Source: Saposhnikovia divaricata
Lineage: Eukaryota; Streptophyta; Magnoliopsida; Apiales; Apiaceae
Assembly: GCA_036435485.1 (NCBI GenBank)
Contig: CM071600.1
Location: 62,741,546-62,805,545, forward strand
Reading direction: 5' to 3'
Length of the DNA: 64,000 nt
Under the pieces are notes generated by a model. The model did not search any database and was not told the DNA's origin. It saw only the letters and a program-made list of their open reading frames with translations. Shown piece by piece: positions 1 to 11,725 of the stretch (the stretch's first letter is position 1; every line of letters starts with the position of its first letter). The translations under genes were made by a program, and so were the position numbers.

Positions 1-75
1 CAATAAACAATCTCCTATAATGAAAGACATACGATATTCTTGACGCCTCTCTTTTTTGCTTCAACGGGCATCACA

Positions 76-2613
76 CTACTGTCGGTGGTTTTTGCACTTG
101 TCCATGACTCTTGGAGCTGCAAGAAAGGAAGGGGAGGTCTTGGTTATTCAAGGAGACAACATATGGACAGTTCACTTCAGTATTTATATGATAAATTGCA
201 ATGCCAAGGTAGTAGCACATGAGAGGACAATTTACTGCTGACAATTCCTCAAAAGTTGACATGAAACACAGATATATATAGTATGGCTAGTTCTCAGGTC
301 AGTGGCATACCTAGGCCAATCGCCTCTGAGCCTTTCATGATTCTCAGTCTCTTGCATGAATCTGTGAACATACTACACAGGGCAAAAATTGAGAAATGAA
401 GTAAGCATCTCTTAATTCAAGTAAATGTTAGCATCAATGGTCACTGTTTCGATATTTGACTGAGTTCAGATAATGCATGTAATTAACTTTGGAGATCATG
501 ATCTATTAAGTTGGTGCACACAAGCAACAAAAATGTCACAATTGGAGTCTACATCTCCGAAATTTGATTATTTGCCATCTTACTCGAAGCATTTCAAAAT
601 AAATTTAAAAAATTAAATATTGAAGGCAAACATTGATTGCAAACATAATGATAGAGCTTACTCCCAAGGAACATCGCCTACAAGCATCCAATCACCATCC
701 TTATCTTCGTATGACAACACGTATTCAGAGCCATGGACAAGATCCTTTAAGCAACTTGCACTAAGACCTTCTCGCTCAGGAAGTCCATTAGAGGTGCATT
801 TTCCTGATACAGTCACACATGAAACAAGTGGATCAGCAATTAATATTTCTACAGCACGAGAGTTCATTTCATATTAAACGGTAAATCCACTCATTTTAAA
901 TAAATATTTATTGGGTACAGCGACAGTAGGAATAATAGCGGAAATATATACCAATGGTGAAGCAGCTGAACATCTTCTCAAGAGCTGATGAAAGTTCAGT
1001 ATAATTGCTGTAGGTTTTAAGGTCGACCTTTCTTAGATATGGAGCACCATCCATGCTAACCTTGACATAGAGGCACCCAGAACTTGAACTTGCTTCAACA
1101 GCATCAGCCTTCTTTGTCAAATTGGTAGCAAGGGTGTTTTTCCGAAAAGATCGAATAGGTGGCCATCCAACCACCTGTGCCCTATTACAGAAACACAGTT
1201 TTAAATTTGATGAATATTAGTTGCAATATTAAGGGTGCAAAGATCGTGAAGTTACTGACCCGATAGACCATCACATTAAAACTCCTACCTCAACTAAAAC
1301 AATTCCATCTATAAATACTTATGACATAAACGGAAAAAGTTTTCTAAAAGTAACCGAATAACAAAAATTACGAAATTGGCAGCCACTAGACACTTTAACT
1401 TACCAGGACAAGACAAAGAACAAGAAACACTATTAAACTGGACACATGTAGAAGAATCCTATACTATGCCAACGGCTTAAAGGAAAAGCATACACTCGTG
1501 TCTTAAATTCAACAGCTTAAAGATTATAACCTTTGTACTAAAGCCCTTATGTTGTGTTTGGTTGGGGTGAATCAAATTGGAGGGAATGGAATGGAATTTG
1601 AATAAGAATATAGTTAAATGTTTAAAAATTTCATTCCTTACATCATTCCATTCCTAACCACCTAAGCTAAAGTTTAAACACACCAATTTGAAAAGGAATG
1701 ATCCATTCTCCCTCCAACTTATTTTCTTCCCAAATCCTATCGTACAAAATTTGCACCCACTCATTTTTTTTTAATCTTACCTCTCATGTTCATTGTATTC
1801 CTTTAATTTCTATTCATTCCATTCCATTCCATTCCATTCTCCCGAACCAAACACAACCTTAGTGTAACTTAAACTGAATTAGTAGAGCTTAAAGAGGGTA
1901 CATTTAAGCAGCTAGGATAAATTCAATCATTTAGCTAAAACCCTATATCCAATCAAGTTAATATCATCTCCATTTAGCTCATAAGTGATATAACACTTGC
2001 ATATTCATGAAAATTAGCCAAACAACACATGAGCATGTGTACAAGAAACAAACCTAACCTTGGGACCAACAAAGTAAAACACCATAAGGAGCTTTATATC
2101 TAAGTAACCCAGCAATGAAAGAATAACAACTAAAGATTCAGAGTAAATTACAAAGGGACAAAAGGAAACATACTTAGGAGCTGGAACTGAAGAAACCTTC
2201 TTTTCTTCAACAACCTTCAAAGCAGGACTAAAATTAGCACCAGTAAAACCTAATTTCTGACCACCATTTTTCTCAACAGCCCCATCAACACCACTTCTCT
2301 TCAAATCAACCTCAGATCCAACCTTAACAGCAAGACCCCAATTGTTAGACCCATCAATAGCATCAGAAAAGCCCCTTTTAGCCCCGGAAGAAGCAAAGTT
2401 CTTAAAAGGGCTAGCAGCACAAAGCCCACCAACACTTTTATCATTTTCTTCCCCAAAAAGAGACAAACCAAGCCCAGGCAAGCCAAGCCTCAACTCAGTC
2501 TCTTTAAGATTGTTTTTCTCACTTTGAGTTGAAACATCAGATGAAGATAGCTTATCAGAAGTTGCATCCATTTCTGATAAACCTATGTAATCATGTTCTT
2601 GAAGTGTAGACAT
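76..2613 (-). CDS. IAA27-like: Aux/IAA transcriptional repressor, IAA27-like, 5 exons
   Basis: Five exons on the minus strand: 2613-2174, 1181-952, 803-662, 372-311 and 116-76 (stop TAG at 78-76). Every intron is GT-AG, and the exons total 915 nt in frame, giving 304 residues. Aux/IAA proteins repress auxin-response genes in the nucleus by binding ARFs and are degraded through TIR1/AFB. Seen here: the domain I EAR motif LRLGLPG (about 41-47), the KR motif of GAKRGFSD (78-85), the domain II degron [10 protein letters not shown] (149-158), domain III from [17 protein letters not shown] (about 182), and domain IV with the acidic DKDGDW motif and a GLAPR C-terminus. The N-terminus EHDYIGLSE matches the IAA27 clade as I recall it. 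I chose the ATG at 2613; an upstream in-frame extension starts only at GTG. Nothing disrupts it, so it is probably functional. Confidence 0.95.
1550..1858. mobile_element. Tourist-like (PIF/Harbinger) MITE in Aux/IAA intron 1
   Basis: A 309-bp element with terminal inverted repeats. The left end reads TGTTGTGTTTGGTT and the reverse complement of the right end reads GGTTGTGTTTGGTT. It is flanked by TTA at 1547-1549 and 1859-1861. A 3-bp TTA target duplication and a GTTTGGTT-type terminus are characteristic of Tourist/Harbinger MITEs. It lies wholly inside the first intron (1182-2173) and leaves the splice sites untouched. Confidence 0.8.
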
Positions 2614-2694
2614 AAAGTGGTAGTTGTACAAAATCAAGAACACACACTTAAGAAACTCGGTTCAGTGAATAATTACAACTAGTTTTATGTAAGA

Positions 2695-2753
<59 letters not shown>

Positions 2754-2999
2754 TCTAATAATTTGAGAAAAAAAGAAATGGTTTTAGCATTTTATGTGTA
2801 GTGTTTTGTTTTTAGTGCCAATTTCAGTTCCTTGCTTTATGAAAAAATTGTCGCATTCTCAAAAAATACAGTAGAAATTAGAAAGCATTGAACATTCAAT
2901 ATAGGAATATGATTCTGCTTACTTTTAGCAATGGTACATTTATGTAAATTTATGCCCACACAAATTTTATGTAACATTCTGCTGGTAACTTGTACCCCT
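2614..2999 (-). promoter_or_regulatory. Upstream region and probable 5' UTR of the Aux/IAA gene
   Basis: About 390 bases lie between the Aux/IAA start codon and the first MITE. A GA run (CT on the coding strand) at 2698-2753, broken once, lies about 85-140 bases before the ATG, as is common in plant 5' leaders. Beyond it the sequence is AT-rich. I saw no clear TATA box that fixes the transcription start and no TGTCTC auxin element. Confidence 0.45.
2698..2753. repeat. (GA)n microsatellite
   Basis: About 56 bases of nearly pure GA dinucleotide with one AGAAGAGA interruption. It sits in the probable 5' leader of the Aux/IAA gene, where it reads as CT on the transcript. Confidence 0.95.
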
Positions 3000-4086
3000 A
3001 AGAGCATATCGAAGAGGCTATTAAATCACTCTTAAATATGTTATAAAATAATAGCTCTTAATGATTTAATGTGCATTCATCTTCAACAATGCTTCTAATA
3101 TTGACTCCTTATTTCATTTTATATTACTAAAATTAAGCTACATCCATAAAAGTATAAAAGCAAGTGGATAGAGAAAGAATGTTGTCTTATAAATTTATAA
3201 TATAATATTAGTTAAGAGTTGCTAGTAGTTCTTAAAATTGAGGAGAGAGAATGAAATTTTAGTGAATTTAAGAGTCACTAAGAGCATCTCCAAGAGACTC
3301 TTAAATTGGCTCTTAACTTGAGATTTGAGGAGAGAGATGAAATTTTTCCACTCCAAGAGACTCTTAGTGACTCTTAAATTCACTAAAATTTCATTCTCTC
3401 TCCTCAATTTTAAGAGCTACTAGCAACTCTTAACTAATATTATATTATAAATTTATAAGACAACATTCTCTCTCTATCCACTTGCTTTTCTACTTTTATA
3501 GATGTAGCTTACTTTTAATAATATAAAATGAAATAAGGAGTCAATATAAGAAGCATTGTTGGAGATGAATGCACATTAAATCACTAAGAGCTATTATTTT
3601 ATAATATATTTAAGAGTGATTTAAGAGACTCTTGGAGATGCTCTAAGAGTCTCTTGGAGTTGAAAAATTTCATCTCTCTCCTCAAATCTCAAGTTAAGAG
3701 TCATTTTAAGAGTCTCTTGGAGATGCTCTAAGAGCATCTCCAAGTGGCTCTTTATTCTAGCTCTTAACTCAGAAAATGAGGAGAGAGAATAAAAATTAAG
3801 CTCCAAGAAACTATTAGAGGCTCTTTAAAAAGTTAAGAGCTTCTTCTCTCTCCTCTATTTTAGGAGCAACTAGTAGCTCTTAACTTAATATTTTATTAGT
3901 AAAATAGTGGTTCTTCTCTCTCATCTATTGATTGTTTGTCCAAGTGGAATTGAAATATGAATAAAATATAAAATAAAGAGCCATAATAGAGAGCATTGTT
4001 GGAGTTGACACACAAATCAATGTAATAACTTACTAAGAGCTTAATTGTTTATAATATTGTTAAGAGACTCTTGGAGATGCTCTAAG
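3000..4086. mobile_element. Cluster of interleaved fold-back MITEs (AGAGCATCTCCAAG family)
   Basis: Nested inverted repeats that share the terminus AGAGCATCTCCAAG. The segment 3000-3285 recurs inverted at about 3366-3650. The segment 3285-3368 recurs inverted at about 3643-3732. A further element runs from about 3731 to 4086, opening with the motif and closing with its reverse complement CTTGGAGATGCTCT. The simplest reading is that one family member inserted into another, leaving interlocked arms. No coding sequence; the apparent short ORFs here are repeat translations. Confidence 0.75.
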
Positions 4087-4409
4087 TTGTAAGTATAAGT
4101 AAAAAATTAAAGTGAAAAGAGTAAAGTTTATAATTTTTTATTTCTATTTTCATGTTCTCAAGTTAGAGAAAAAGGATTTTGAGATTGATCTCAATAAACT
4201 TTTACTGAGACTCGCAAGATTAATTAAAAATTTCTGATTTTACAAAAATGTCAATCCCACATTTACATTTAAATCTCATATATGTCAGAGACAAGAGTGT
4301 ATCAAATTTGTTTTTTCTGTTTCCGCAAATTGGGTAAATGAAAATTAGGCAAGGCAACACACATGTTTACGATAAATTATAAAATCATGCTTTGTCATGT
4401 AAAGTACTA

Positions 4410-4556
4410 CTCTCTCCATTCTCGCCAAATCTTTTACATTTGAAGTAGTGGGTATAATAGGATAAAGTATTGAAAAATGGAATGAAGTAGTGGATGTAAT
4501 AATTGGTGGAACGTCCCGAAAAGGAAAGTATAAAGAAATGAGAGGGACAGAGGGAG
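4410..4556. mobile_element. Stowaway-like MITE
   Basis: A 147-bp element flanked by TA at 4408-4409 and 4557-4558. The left end begins CTCTCTCCATTCTCG and the right end finishes GAGGGACAGAGGGAG. TA duplication plus CTCCCTCCGTCCC-like ends mark Stowaway (Tc1/mariner) MITEs. Confidence 0.75.
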
Positions 4557-6029
4557 TACATGTTAGCCGTCACGGTTCACCTGAACCGAATTATTTACCC
4601 GTTTAGGGTTCCTTCGAGTTTAATTTATGTATTCTTTTTTAAAAAATTTGAGTAACTTATATGATGAGAAAAATGAAAGAATGCTGAAAATAACAAGTTT
4701 TTCAACAAAAAAAAAATACCATTTACGGGGAACATTTGCGAATAATACCCATTTGGTGACCCAATCAAAAAATGGAACGTATCACCCATCTACTGTAGCT
4801 CTCGCCGGTTCCACGAAACTCGTTTCTCTCGGTGACCAGCGACTGGCCGACGATTAGCTCGATGAGCTCCGATCTCCCCTACTTGAACACTATCCCAACC
4901 ATTACAGCATCGGAATAGGACTCCCGAATCATCTCCTTCCTATTCCCCCTATCAGTTTCAATCCTCCGGCCCCGCAGAGGCATGAAGCTCGTTGAAATGA
5001 TTCCGACATTTAGGGTTTGGTTTGGACGTTTCCATTCCGGCATATAAAATGCTAAGAAATTTGTATAGGTGTAGAGAATTTGATTGCGATTTTAAGGTAT
5101 TTGTATGTGATGGGAAAGTTCCGGCTATAGATGAACGGATGGATTCAAAAAACTCGTCGAAATCGCCATGGATCACGCATCTGGAGCTCTCGAACGATGA
5201 TGATGTCACGTCATCACGCAGGACGACGATGTGCTACACGTGATACGCAAGTCTCTCAGCCTTACCCAATAGTGCCTTGCGTACACTAGGCTTTGAAATA
5301 CGTGTATTACCCGATTGAATCTTGCGTAACCCCTATTACCCAAACGTAAAATGTGTAACCTACGTTACCCCAACCCTAAATGCTTATCCAAATGGGTATT
5401 TTTAACACTCCCCTCGAAGAATGTTATTTTCATCATTTTGATCAAAAAAATTGTTATTTTTAACATTTGTCCGAGAAAAATTCTTACTCGTAAAAAAGTG
5501 AGTGTATTTATTATTTTTTATAAATTAATATTTAAATAAAAATTTATATTTTATTGCATGTATGCACCTTCTATTCTAAACATTAAAATCATATTAAAAA
5601 TTATAATATATTAGTAAATATATATGTTGTAGAATTAAAAATAAATCACCGTAAGATATTAGACAGAAGTAATGTTAATTGCAAGTTCTTGGGCTTTGGT
5701 GGGAGAAAATGACATGTACTTGCATAACTGGGACCCACACTCATGAGTGCGTGTGTTAAAGGGGTCCACTTTTTCATCTGAGTGTTCGTATATGCTGGTG
5801 TCTCCTTTTCCAATAGAAAAAACCTACCGACATGTCACTGAGAATCTCCGGCAAAACGTTTCATCTAACGTTATTATCTGATGCTACTTTAGGAGTAGAA
5901 AAGGATGCTAACATGCGCTATGTCCACTCTAATGTACACCGCCTTGTGTAAATTGAAAAATTAGCTGACACATGTCACAACATTATTTACAATTTTTTTC
6001 ATTGATTGACTTGTATTTTAAAATATATA
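4557..6029. other. Intergenic, no gene recognised
   Basis: Mixed-composition sequence. ORFs in it are short (at most about 83 codons) and resemble nothing I know. The stretch 4780-5240 is less AT-rich than its surroundings and could be a decayed exon, but I see no splice-consistent reading frame. From 5450 on it is AT-rich and featureless. Confidence 0.5.
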
Positions 6030-6288
6030 CTCCCTCTCTCTCTAAAAACTTTTCCCATTTCCCTTGGACACGTTTGCCAATGCATACTTTTAATCGTTAA
6101 TATCTTTAATTTTATAATAGTTTTAAATATAAAAATTTCACTGTATTAAAGTACTTATAAATGCGAATCCAACAAGATCACTCATGACTATATTTGGTCT
6201 TATAGATTAGACGTAAATTAGTAATTTGTCTCATGTTATGAACAGTCCCGACATATCAAACGGGAGAAGCATATTGAGACGGAGGGAG
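6030..6288. mobile_element. Stowaway-like MITE
   Basis: A 259-bp element between TA dinucleotides at 6028-6029 and 6289-6290. The left end begins CTCCCTCTCTCTC; the right end finishes GAGACGGAGGGAG. Same family type as 4410-4556, but longer and different inside. Confidence 0.75.
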
Positions 6289-6637
6289 TATAAAGTATAA
6301 TTTATAATTTCTTTTTAAATTTTTTTTTAAAATAGAAAACTTATTTTAAAAATTTTATCTTTTTTAAAAAAAAAATATGAAACTATAATTTATATGAGTC
6401 TTAAAATTCGTGTCAAACCCTATATCCCAAATATAAAGAAGAGCGGAGAAAGTATTAACTAATTGATTTTTCTAATGTGTGTCCAAGAGCACATAATAAG
6501 AGTTTAATTGATATTTTTCGATTGATTTGTTTTCATTAATAATAATGTGTTCTTGCAAAAAAATCTTAATCAATTAAAATTAGTCAATTCATTAAAAAGT
6601 TGTTAAAATGTGTTAAAGTACCCTTAGTTAGTTAATA

Positions 6638-7044
6638 GAGAAAATGACCAAAATACCTATTTTTCACAAGTTTTTGTCCATAATACTGATTTTGAAAAAA
6701 AAGACCCGAAATACCGACGGGATACGGAGCATCATCCTCCGTGTTAGCATGATGCGGAGCATCGTCCTCCGTATTACATAGATACGGAGCTGTGTCTTCC
6801 GTGTTATGCATGATACGGTGGACGGTGTTCCGTGTTAGGTGGGTGCGCAGCTCTGTCACGGAACACGGTACACCGTATCATGCATAACACGGAAGACACA
6901 GCTCCGTAACATGCCCTCCGTAACATGCCCTGTTACGGAAGATCGTGCTCCGCAACATACCCCTATCACGGTACACGATGTACCGTGTCCCGTCAGTAAA
7001 AAGGGCCAATCAGTTTCCCAGGTGATTATTTTGGGTCATCGCCC
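6638..7044. mobile_element. Mutator-type fold-back MITE with hairpin core
   Basis: A 407-bp element flanked by the 9-bp direct repeat TAGTTAATA (6629-6637 and 7045-7053). The termini are imperfect inverted repeats: GAGAAAATGACC on the left and, reverse-complemented, GGGCGATGACCC on the right. The core is built of repeated GATACGGAGC...CCGT motifs. It folds into a long hairpin whose arms are about 6783-6836 and 6857-6909. The 9-bp duplication fits Mutator-like elements. Short ORFs on either strand are translations of the repeat. Confidence 0.7.
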
Positions 7045-7053
7045 TAGTTAATA

Positions 7054-7614
7054 TATCAACTTAAAAAGGATTTTTTTAACGATAAGTTGAGAGTTCAAAA
7101 TTCGAAAACATGAGCAAAAATTTGGATTAACGAAACAAAATAATTAAAAATCTTTTTTATTGTAAAACAATAACGTTCAACTGAATTTTTCAAATAAATT
7201 TTTGAGGTAATACGTTAAATGCCACACGCCTGTCTTAACAACATCATGTAATTATCATGTAAGTATCAAAATGTTCCGCAGCATATATCAATATCATTTT
7301 ACACGTATAAAGAGAAATATTAATCATAATTCTTCTGGTTGGGTTTAATTATCCCTAGGCAACTTATTCGTGATTTGCACCATTAATAAATTTTATTTTT
7401 AGGTATTAAAAATAGATAAATTAATTTTTATTATATAAAAAATTAATAAATATTTTAAGAATTTTTTTTAAAAGTGATTTAAAATAATTTGTATCAATTA
7501 TTAGTTGAAATAACACTCTGATTATATATCAAGAATTTTGATAATCTTAAAACTATTATTAACATAAAAAATAGTAATTACAATACGAAAATAATTTTTA
7601 TGATAAAAAATTAT
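7054..7614. other. AT-rich intergenic sequence
   Basis: Strongly AT-rich sequence between the fold-back element and the first Tat LTR. I see no ORF, repeat or recognisable motif in it. Confidence 0.5.
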
Positions 7615-8113
7615 TGTTGTGGAACGAAAAGTAGGGTGTATTTACTTCTAGGGTTTATGGAAGCTTCGAGCCATAATGGCTGATCAAGTGTTTCGTGACT
7701 TAACTCGAGTCCTCACAAGATGCCTACGTATCTTGCAAATATCAAGAATCAAGCCAAAAAACGTAGTTCTATTTGTGAAGGAACGGGTCCTTATATAGGT
7801 GATGAAAATCCTAGAATTAGGGTAGAAATAGGATACTTGGTGGACAAGTCATAGCTTTGGCCCACTTCTAGATCCTTCCAAAAAGGAAGTAGATAAGTAT
7901 TGAAGTTGTATGCCTTAGAAGCTACTCCACAAGTGATTTGATTCCATATTGGACTCAATGTTGGAGTCTCATATTTGGCTGATTTATTGATTACGAATTT
8001 ATTATTGCAATTAAGGATTTGGGCCTCGTAACTGGGCTTTGTCTTTGGACCAATCTAGGTTCATTCAATGTAATATTAAATGTGTCTTTAGGGCTTACTT
8101 TCAGCCCATATCA
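7615..8113 (-). repeat. 3' LTR of Tat element 1
   Basis: 499 bp. On the minus strand it begins TGATATGGGCTG and ends CCACAACA, and it aligns along its length with the two LTRs of element 2 but is clearly diverged from them. Just outside it, the plus-strand run TTTGCCCCCCAAC (8114-8126) is the polypurine tract of the minus-strand element. Confidence 0.85.
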
Positions 8114-8405
8114 TTTGCCCCCCAACTTCTAAGAAAACTGATCAGGTTTTCATTGAAGTTAAAAGGTTTATGTACACTAGTGTTTCACAGGTATCGTCTT
8201 GAATGCAAAGTGTGGAGCGACCTACACATTTACGACGATTTGCCTTATTCGAGGCTAATCGATTGTATTTAAGCCTTACAGAAAATTTTAAATAATTTTC
8301 TCGCATTATTCCCTTACTCACAGGTATTTTACAACATTTCTGCATCTTTTTACCAAAAATATATTGGGCATACAGCCTTCGGATTTTTTTTTTAAACCTG
8401 ACTTA

Positions 8406-9145
8406 AGATCGTGATAGGGTGACCAGGTTGTGCAACCTACGACCTCACTGTGCGACCTGGTTCGAGGTCGTGTATAGCCCTTGAATCAGTCTGGTCGTGA
8501 GAACACCGACCTCAATCCACGAGGTGGATTCAGGTCGTGTAAAGACGCCATATGAGGCAGGTCGTAGAGACTGCGACCTCACTCCACGAGGTGGATCGAG
8601 ATCGTGTGAGGATACCGTAATTAGGAGGTCGTGGAACCTGCGACCTCAATCTTCGAGGTGGATTGAGGTCGTGTAAGGTCATCAAATGAGGGAGGTCGTG
8701 ACAATTTCGACCTCAAATCACGAGCTAATTTGAGATCGTGTATGCTCTTCAGGACGGCCTGGTCGCTTGTACTTCGATCTCATCTCTCGACGTGGAATTA
8801 GTTCGTGCAAGGGCACCATACCGAGCAGGTCACAAAAATTTTGACCTCCAATCACGATGTGGATTGAGGTTGTGTAAGAATACCAGAATGAGGAGATCGT
8901 GATCATCTCGACCTCAAACTATGAGTTGAATTCAGGTCGTGTAGGGCCCTTATATTGGCCTCTTCGAGCTGATTGTGACCTCAACCTTCGAGGCGACTTG
9001 AGGTCGTGTAAGGCCCATTTCTTTGAGTGTTCGTCAAGTCTACGAACTCAATCCACGAGGTGGATCGAAGTTGTGTACGGGCCACAAAAGAGCCTTGTCG
9101 TGTCATTTATCGAACTCGTTGTACGACCTAGATTGAGGTCATAGA
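8406..9145. repeat. 67-bp tandem array in Tat element 1
   Basis: The motif AGGTCGTGTA or a variant recurs at 8465, 8532, 8599, 8666, 8733, 8800, 8867, 8934, 9001, 9068 and 9135, an exact 67-base spacing throughout. An irregular partial unit precedes the series. Most units hold an inverted repeat of the form CGACCTCAATC...GATTGAGGTCG around a short GAG-containing loop. The array lies between the 3' LTR and the promoter of the antisense gene. Confidence 0.95.
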
Positions 9146-9296
9146 GTTTTTTTTTTAGGATCTCAATTATTCCCGAATATTCTAGAAGCTTCTATACGCT
9201 TCTACATTCTGGGCTTGAATTTGGGCCTATGGGCCGTAACCGACTATAGCCTGTTGGCACATCACTCTAACCGGCTAAATGACCGGTTGTTTCTAG

Positions 9297-9303
9297 TATA
9301 AAA
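9297..9303 (+). promoter_or_regulatory. TATA box of the antisense gene in Tat element 1
   Basis: TATAAAA, 184 bases before the ATG at 9487, in the context CTAGTATAAAAGAGTGTG. The same context, CTCTATAAAAGAGTAGTG, with an upstream ACCGGTTG motif, occurs at the matching place in element 2 (25508), so the site is conserved between diverged copies. Confidence 0.65.
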
Positions 9304-9486
9304 GAGTGTGAGCTCACTTCTCATTTCTCACTTCTACTCAAACACTTCACTAAAAATTCTATCTAGAGTTCTCTTTGTTCTAAGGCGATTTCCGGTGAGA
9401 GTTTTTCGGCGAAGCTCATCCCCTCACGGTGGTTTCTGGGTTTTCTTTGAAGATCATCTTTCGAAGCCTTCTTCCCAAGCATTTCA

Positions 9487-11358
9487 ATGGCAGATGACAG
9501 CGAGGCTAGGAGATTATGCAAGATGAATTCTTCGTCGCGAGGTACCTCTTTCCCTCCTATCCGTTAAAAATATACTTCTTTGATCGATATGATTAATCAA
9601 AGGGGGGATGAATATCCCTCCATTTCTGCATTAGATTCCTATAATCATCATTCACAATTTTTTGATTCCAAAAAGATCAAAAAGATGAACAAACTCTTTC
9701 ATATTCGCTCCCCTCTTAAATTAGTTTCCGCTGAACCAGGAGATAGTTCTTGCCATTGGAAGCCCAATGCCCTTTGTATCTATAAGGATGCACTAATGGT
9801 TGGGCTTCGCTTTCCATTTCATAACTTCATTCCTACACTGTTGGCAGACGCTCAAATAAATCCTTGTCAACTCGTCCCAAATGCTTGGAGAGCCATTCTT
9901 TGTTTCATGGTTCTTTGTTTAAAAAACAATTTTCCGTTTTAGGAAAAAATTTCAATTTAAAAATAGTGCAATTACTTATCCTGGCTGGGTATATATTAGC
10001 CTTCGCGCCACCATCCCAAACATTTATGATCCCTCCTCAATCCCTGATAACAATCCTAAGTGGAAAGAGGAGTTCATGTATCTTGTATGGGAGGGGGGTG
10101 ATTGGGGCACCCTCTTTCGTAGTTCTTTTGGGAAGGTTGTCGACGGGAATCCAGATGATATAAAGATGAATGATGCAGAAAAAGCTGCTTTCACCACCCT
10201 TATTGAAGACAAGGGGGAAACTCACTTCTTTACCCTTCTTGAGGAATTTTCCCTCAAGTCCGTGGGTCTTTCTTCTGTCTCGGATAAGGGTAAACTTCAC
10301 ATGTCCCTAACCTAACTTTTATTTATTTACTGGTTACGTTTATACACTTGCCAATTTTACCTTGATTTTTCAGCTTCTAAAGCCATAAATGATCTTCAAG
10401 AGCACCTATCTGGTGAAACTTCTCGTATGAAGAGAAAACGGGCTGCAAAAGATCCTAGGGGACAGCCCACAGAGCCTACTTTTTTAAGGCCTCGTGATGC
10501 TGTTGATGTAGGAGAGGGAGGTGGGGTTGTCTCCTCTGCTAAGACCTCTGTTTTTCGGCCTGCTTGGGGCCTCAGAAAATAGGACACAGTTGTCGGGAAT
10601 ACCAAGCATTCGAAGGATTGGTCCTATCACTCAATCACTCCTACTGACTATCGCGACATAGTTGTTTCTCGTGACTTAAAGGCAGTTGAGTTACTGGGTA
10701 CTCAAGCCCTTGCCACTGTAAGCACTTTTTTCCTCTTCTTTTGGTTTCAATCTTCATTTTTTGTTTGTTAACTTTCAACTTACGCTTTCAGGGTAACACA
10801 TATTTCCAGTCTACTCTACATCATGCTAAATCTTGGCGGGCCCAGGCTGGAACTTATAAGAAGGATCTCGACCAAACCAAAGTGACTATTGGGGACCTGC
10901 AAAAGAAGTTAAAGTCGAAGGAGGATGAGCTGGAGAAGGCCTATGGTAGCATTGCCGAGCTTAGGCAGCGCAACGAGGATATCATTGACGAGTACATGGA
11001 CTCTGAAGATTTTCAGAAGCTGATGGGTTAGCACGATGACCTCACCTATCCGACTAACTATTTTAGTGGCTGGAAGGGGGCTTTAGATGCCGTTTCAGAG
11101 AGGCATCCGGGGTTGTTCCAGATTGGAGACTTTCCCTACCCTGAGGCTCCTTTAGAGCTGGCCAAGATGTTAGAGTCCCGGAGGATTACTCCTATGGAGG
11201 AGGACGAGGAAGAGGAGGGAGATGATGTTATTGATAGGATTCTGGATCCTGAGCACTCCCCACTTCAGGCTGATGCCGAGGAGTCGACTACTGCTACCAG
11301 TACTGATAGAGATTCTCCTGCCAAGAGTACTGGCAAGACTGCCACTAAGGCTCCTTGA
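9487..11358 (+). pseudogene. Antisense accessory gene of Tat element 1 (Transposase_28-like), broken
   Basis: Plus-strand gene inside a minus-strand element. By alignment to the copy at 25743-27493 the exons are 9487-9541, 9635-10289, 10374-10717 and 10792-11358, with GT-AG introns; the first intron is 93 nt and in phase 1. Exon 2 holds the block NPCQLVPNAWRAILCF, typical of the plant 'putative gypsy type transposon' domain PF04195. Exon 4 is a charged, probably coiled-coil region followed by an acidic tail (EEDEEEEGDD). Defects: a frame break between about 9940 and 10073, a TAG in exon 3 near 10580 and a TAG at 11028-11030. The molecular function of this family is not known to me. Confidence 0.75.
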
Positions 11359-11725
11359 GTTTATTTATCCTGGCCCTGCGTGGCATGACTTTCGATATTT
11401 TCCTTTCTTGACTTGTAAACCATAACTTATAGCCTCCGGGCTTGTTTATTTGTTTTATGCATCTTCTGGTATTTCCTTTTACTTAGTTGTTTTGTCTTTT
11501 GTATTTTGGCTTACTTTAGCTAGCAATTTTAAATATGCTTTGACACATAACAGACATAGAATAGTAACCAAGAGAGGAGAAAACCAAATTGCATTAAAAC
11601 TTGAAATGGGTCTGGCCCTTACATAATACTCTACTTCCTACTCAGAGTTTAAAAACTCCAAAATGGCTTCGTCGACCTTATTTCTACTTTCCTAATAGAT
11701 ATGAGCTACGTCCTACATAGGATAA
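11359..11725. other. Convergent 3' junction between antisense gene and pol, Tat element 1
   Basis: About 370 bases separating the stop of the plus-strand antisense gene from the stop of minus-strand pol. No ORF. The same spacing and arrangement (27494-27899) exist in element 2. Confidence 0.6.

Noticed and set aside
2614..2643. Ten-codon N-terminal extension of the Aux/IAA protein.
   Set aside because: It would start at GTG, not ATG; the ATG at 2613 gives the family-like N-terminus.
5022..5243. A 73-codon frame that might be a host exon.
   Set aside because: No recognisable domain; a frame of similar length lies on the opposite strand, and no splice sites fit clearly.
8406..9145. Regular 67-bp repeats with hairpins could be taken for a CRISPR array.
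   Set aside because: Units are contiguous with no unique spacers, lie in a plant retrotransposon, and no cas genes are possible in this context.
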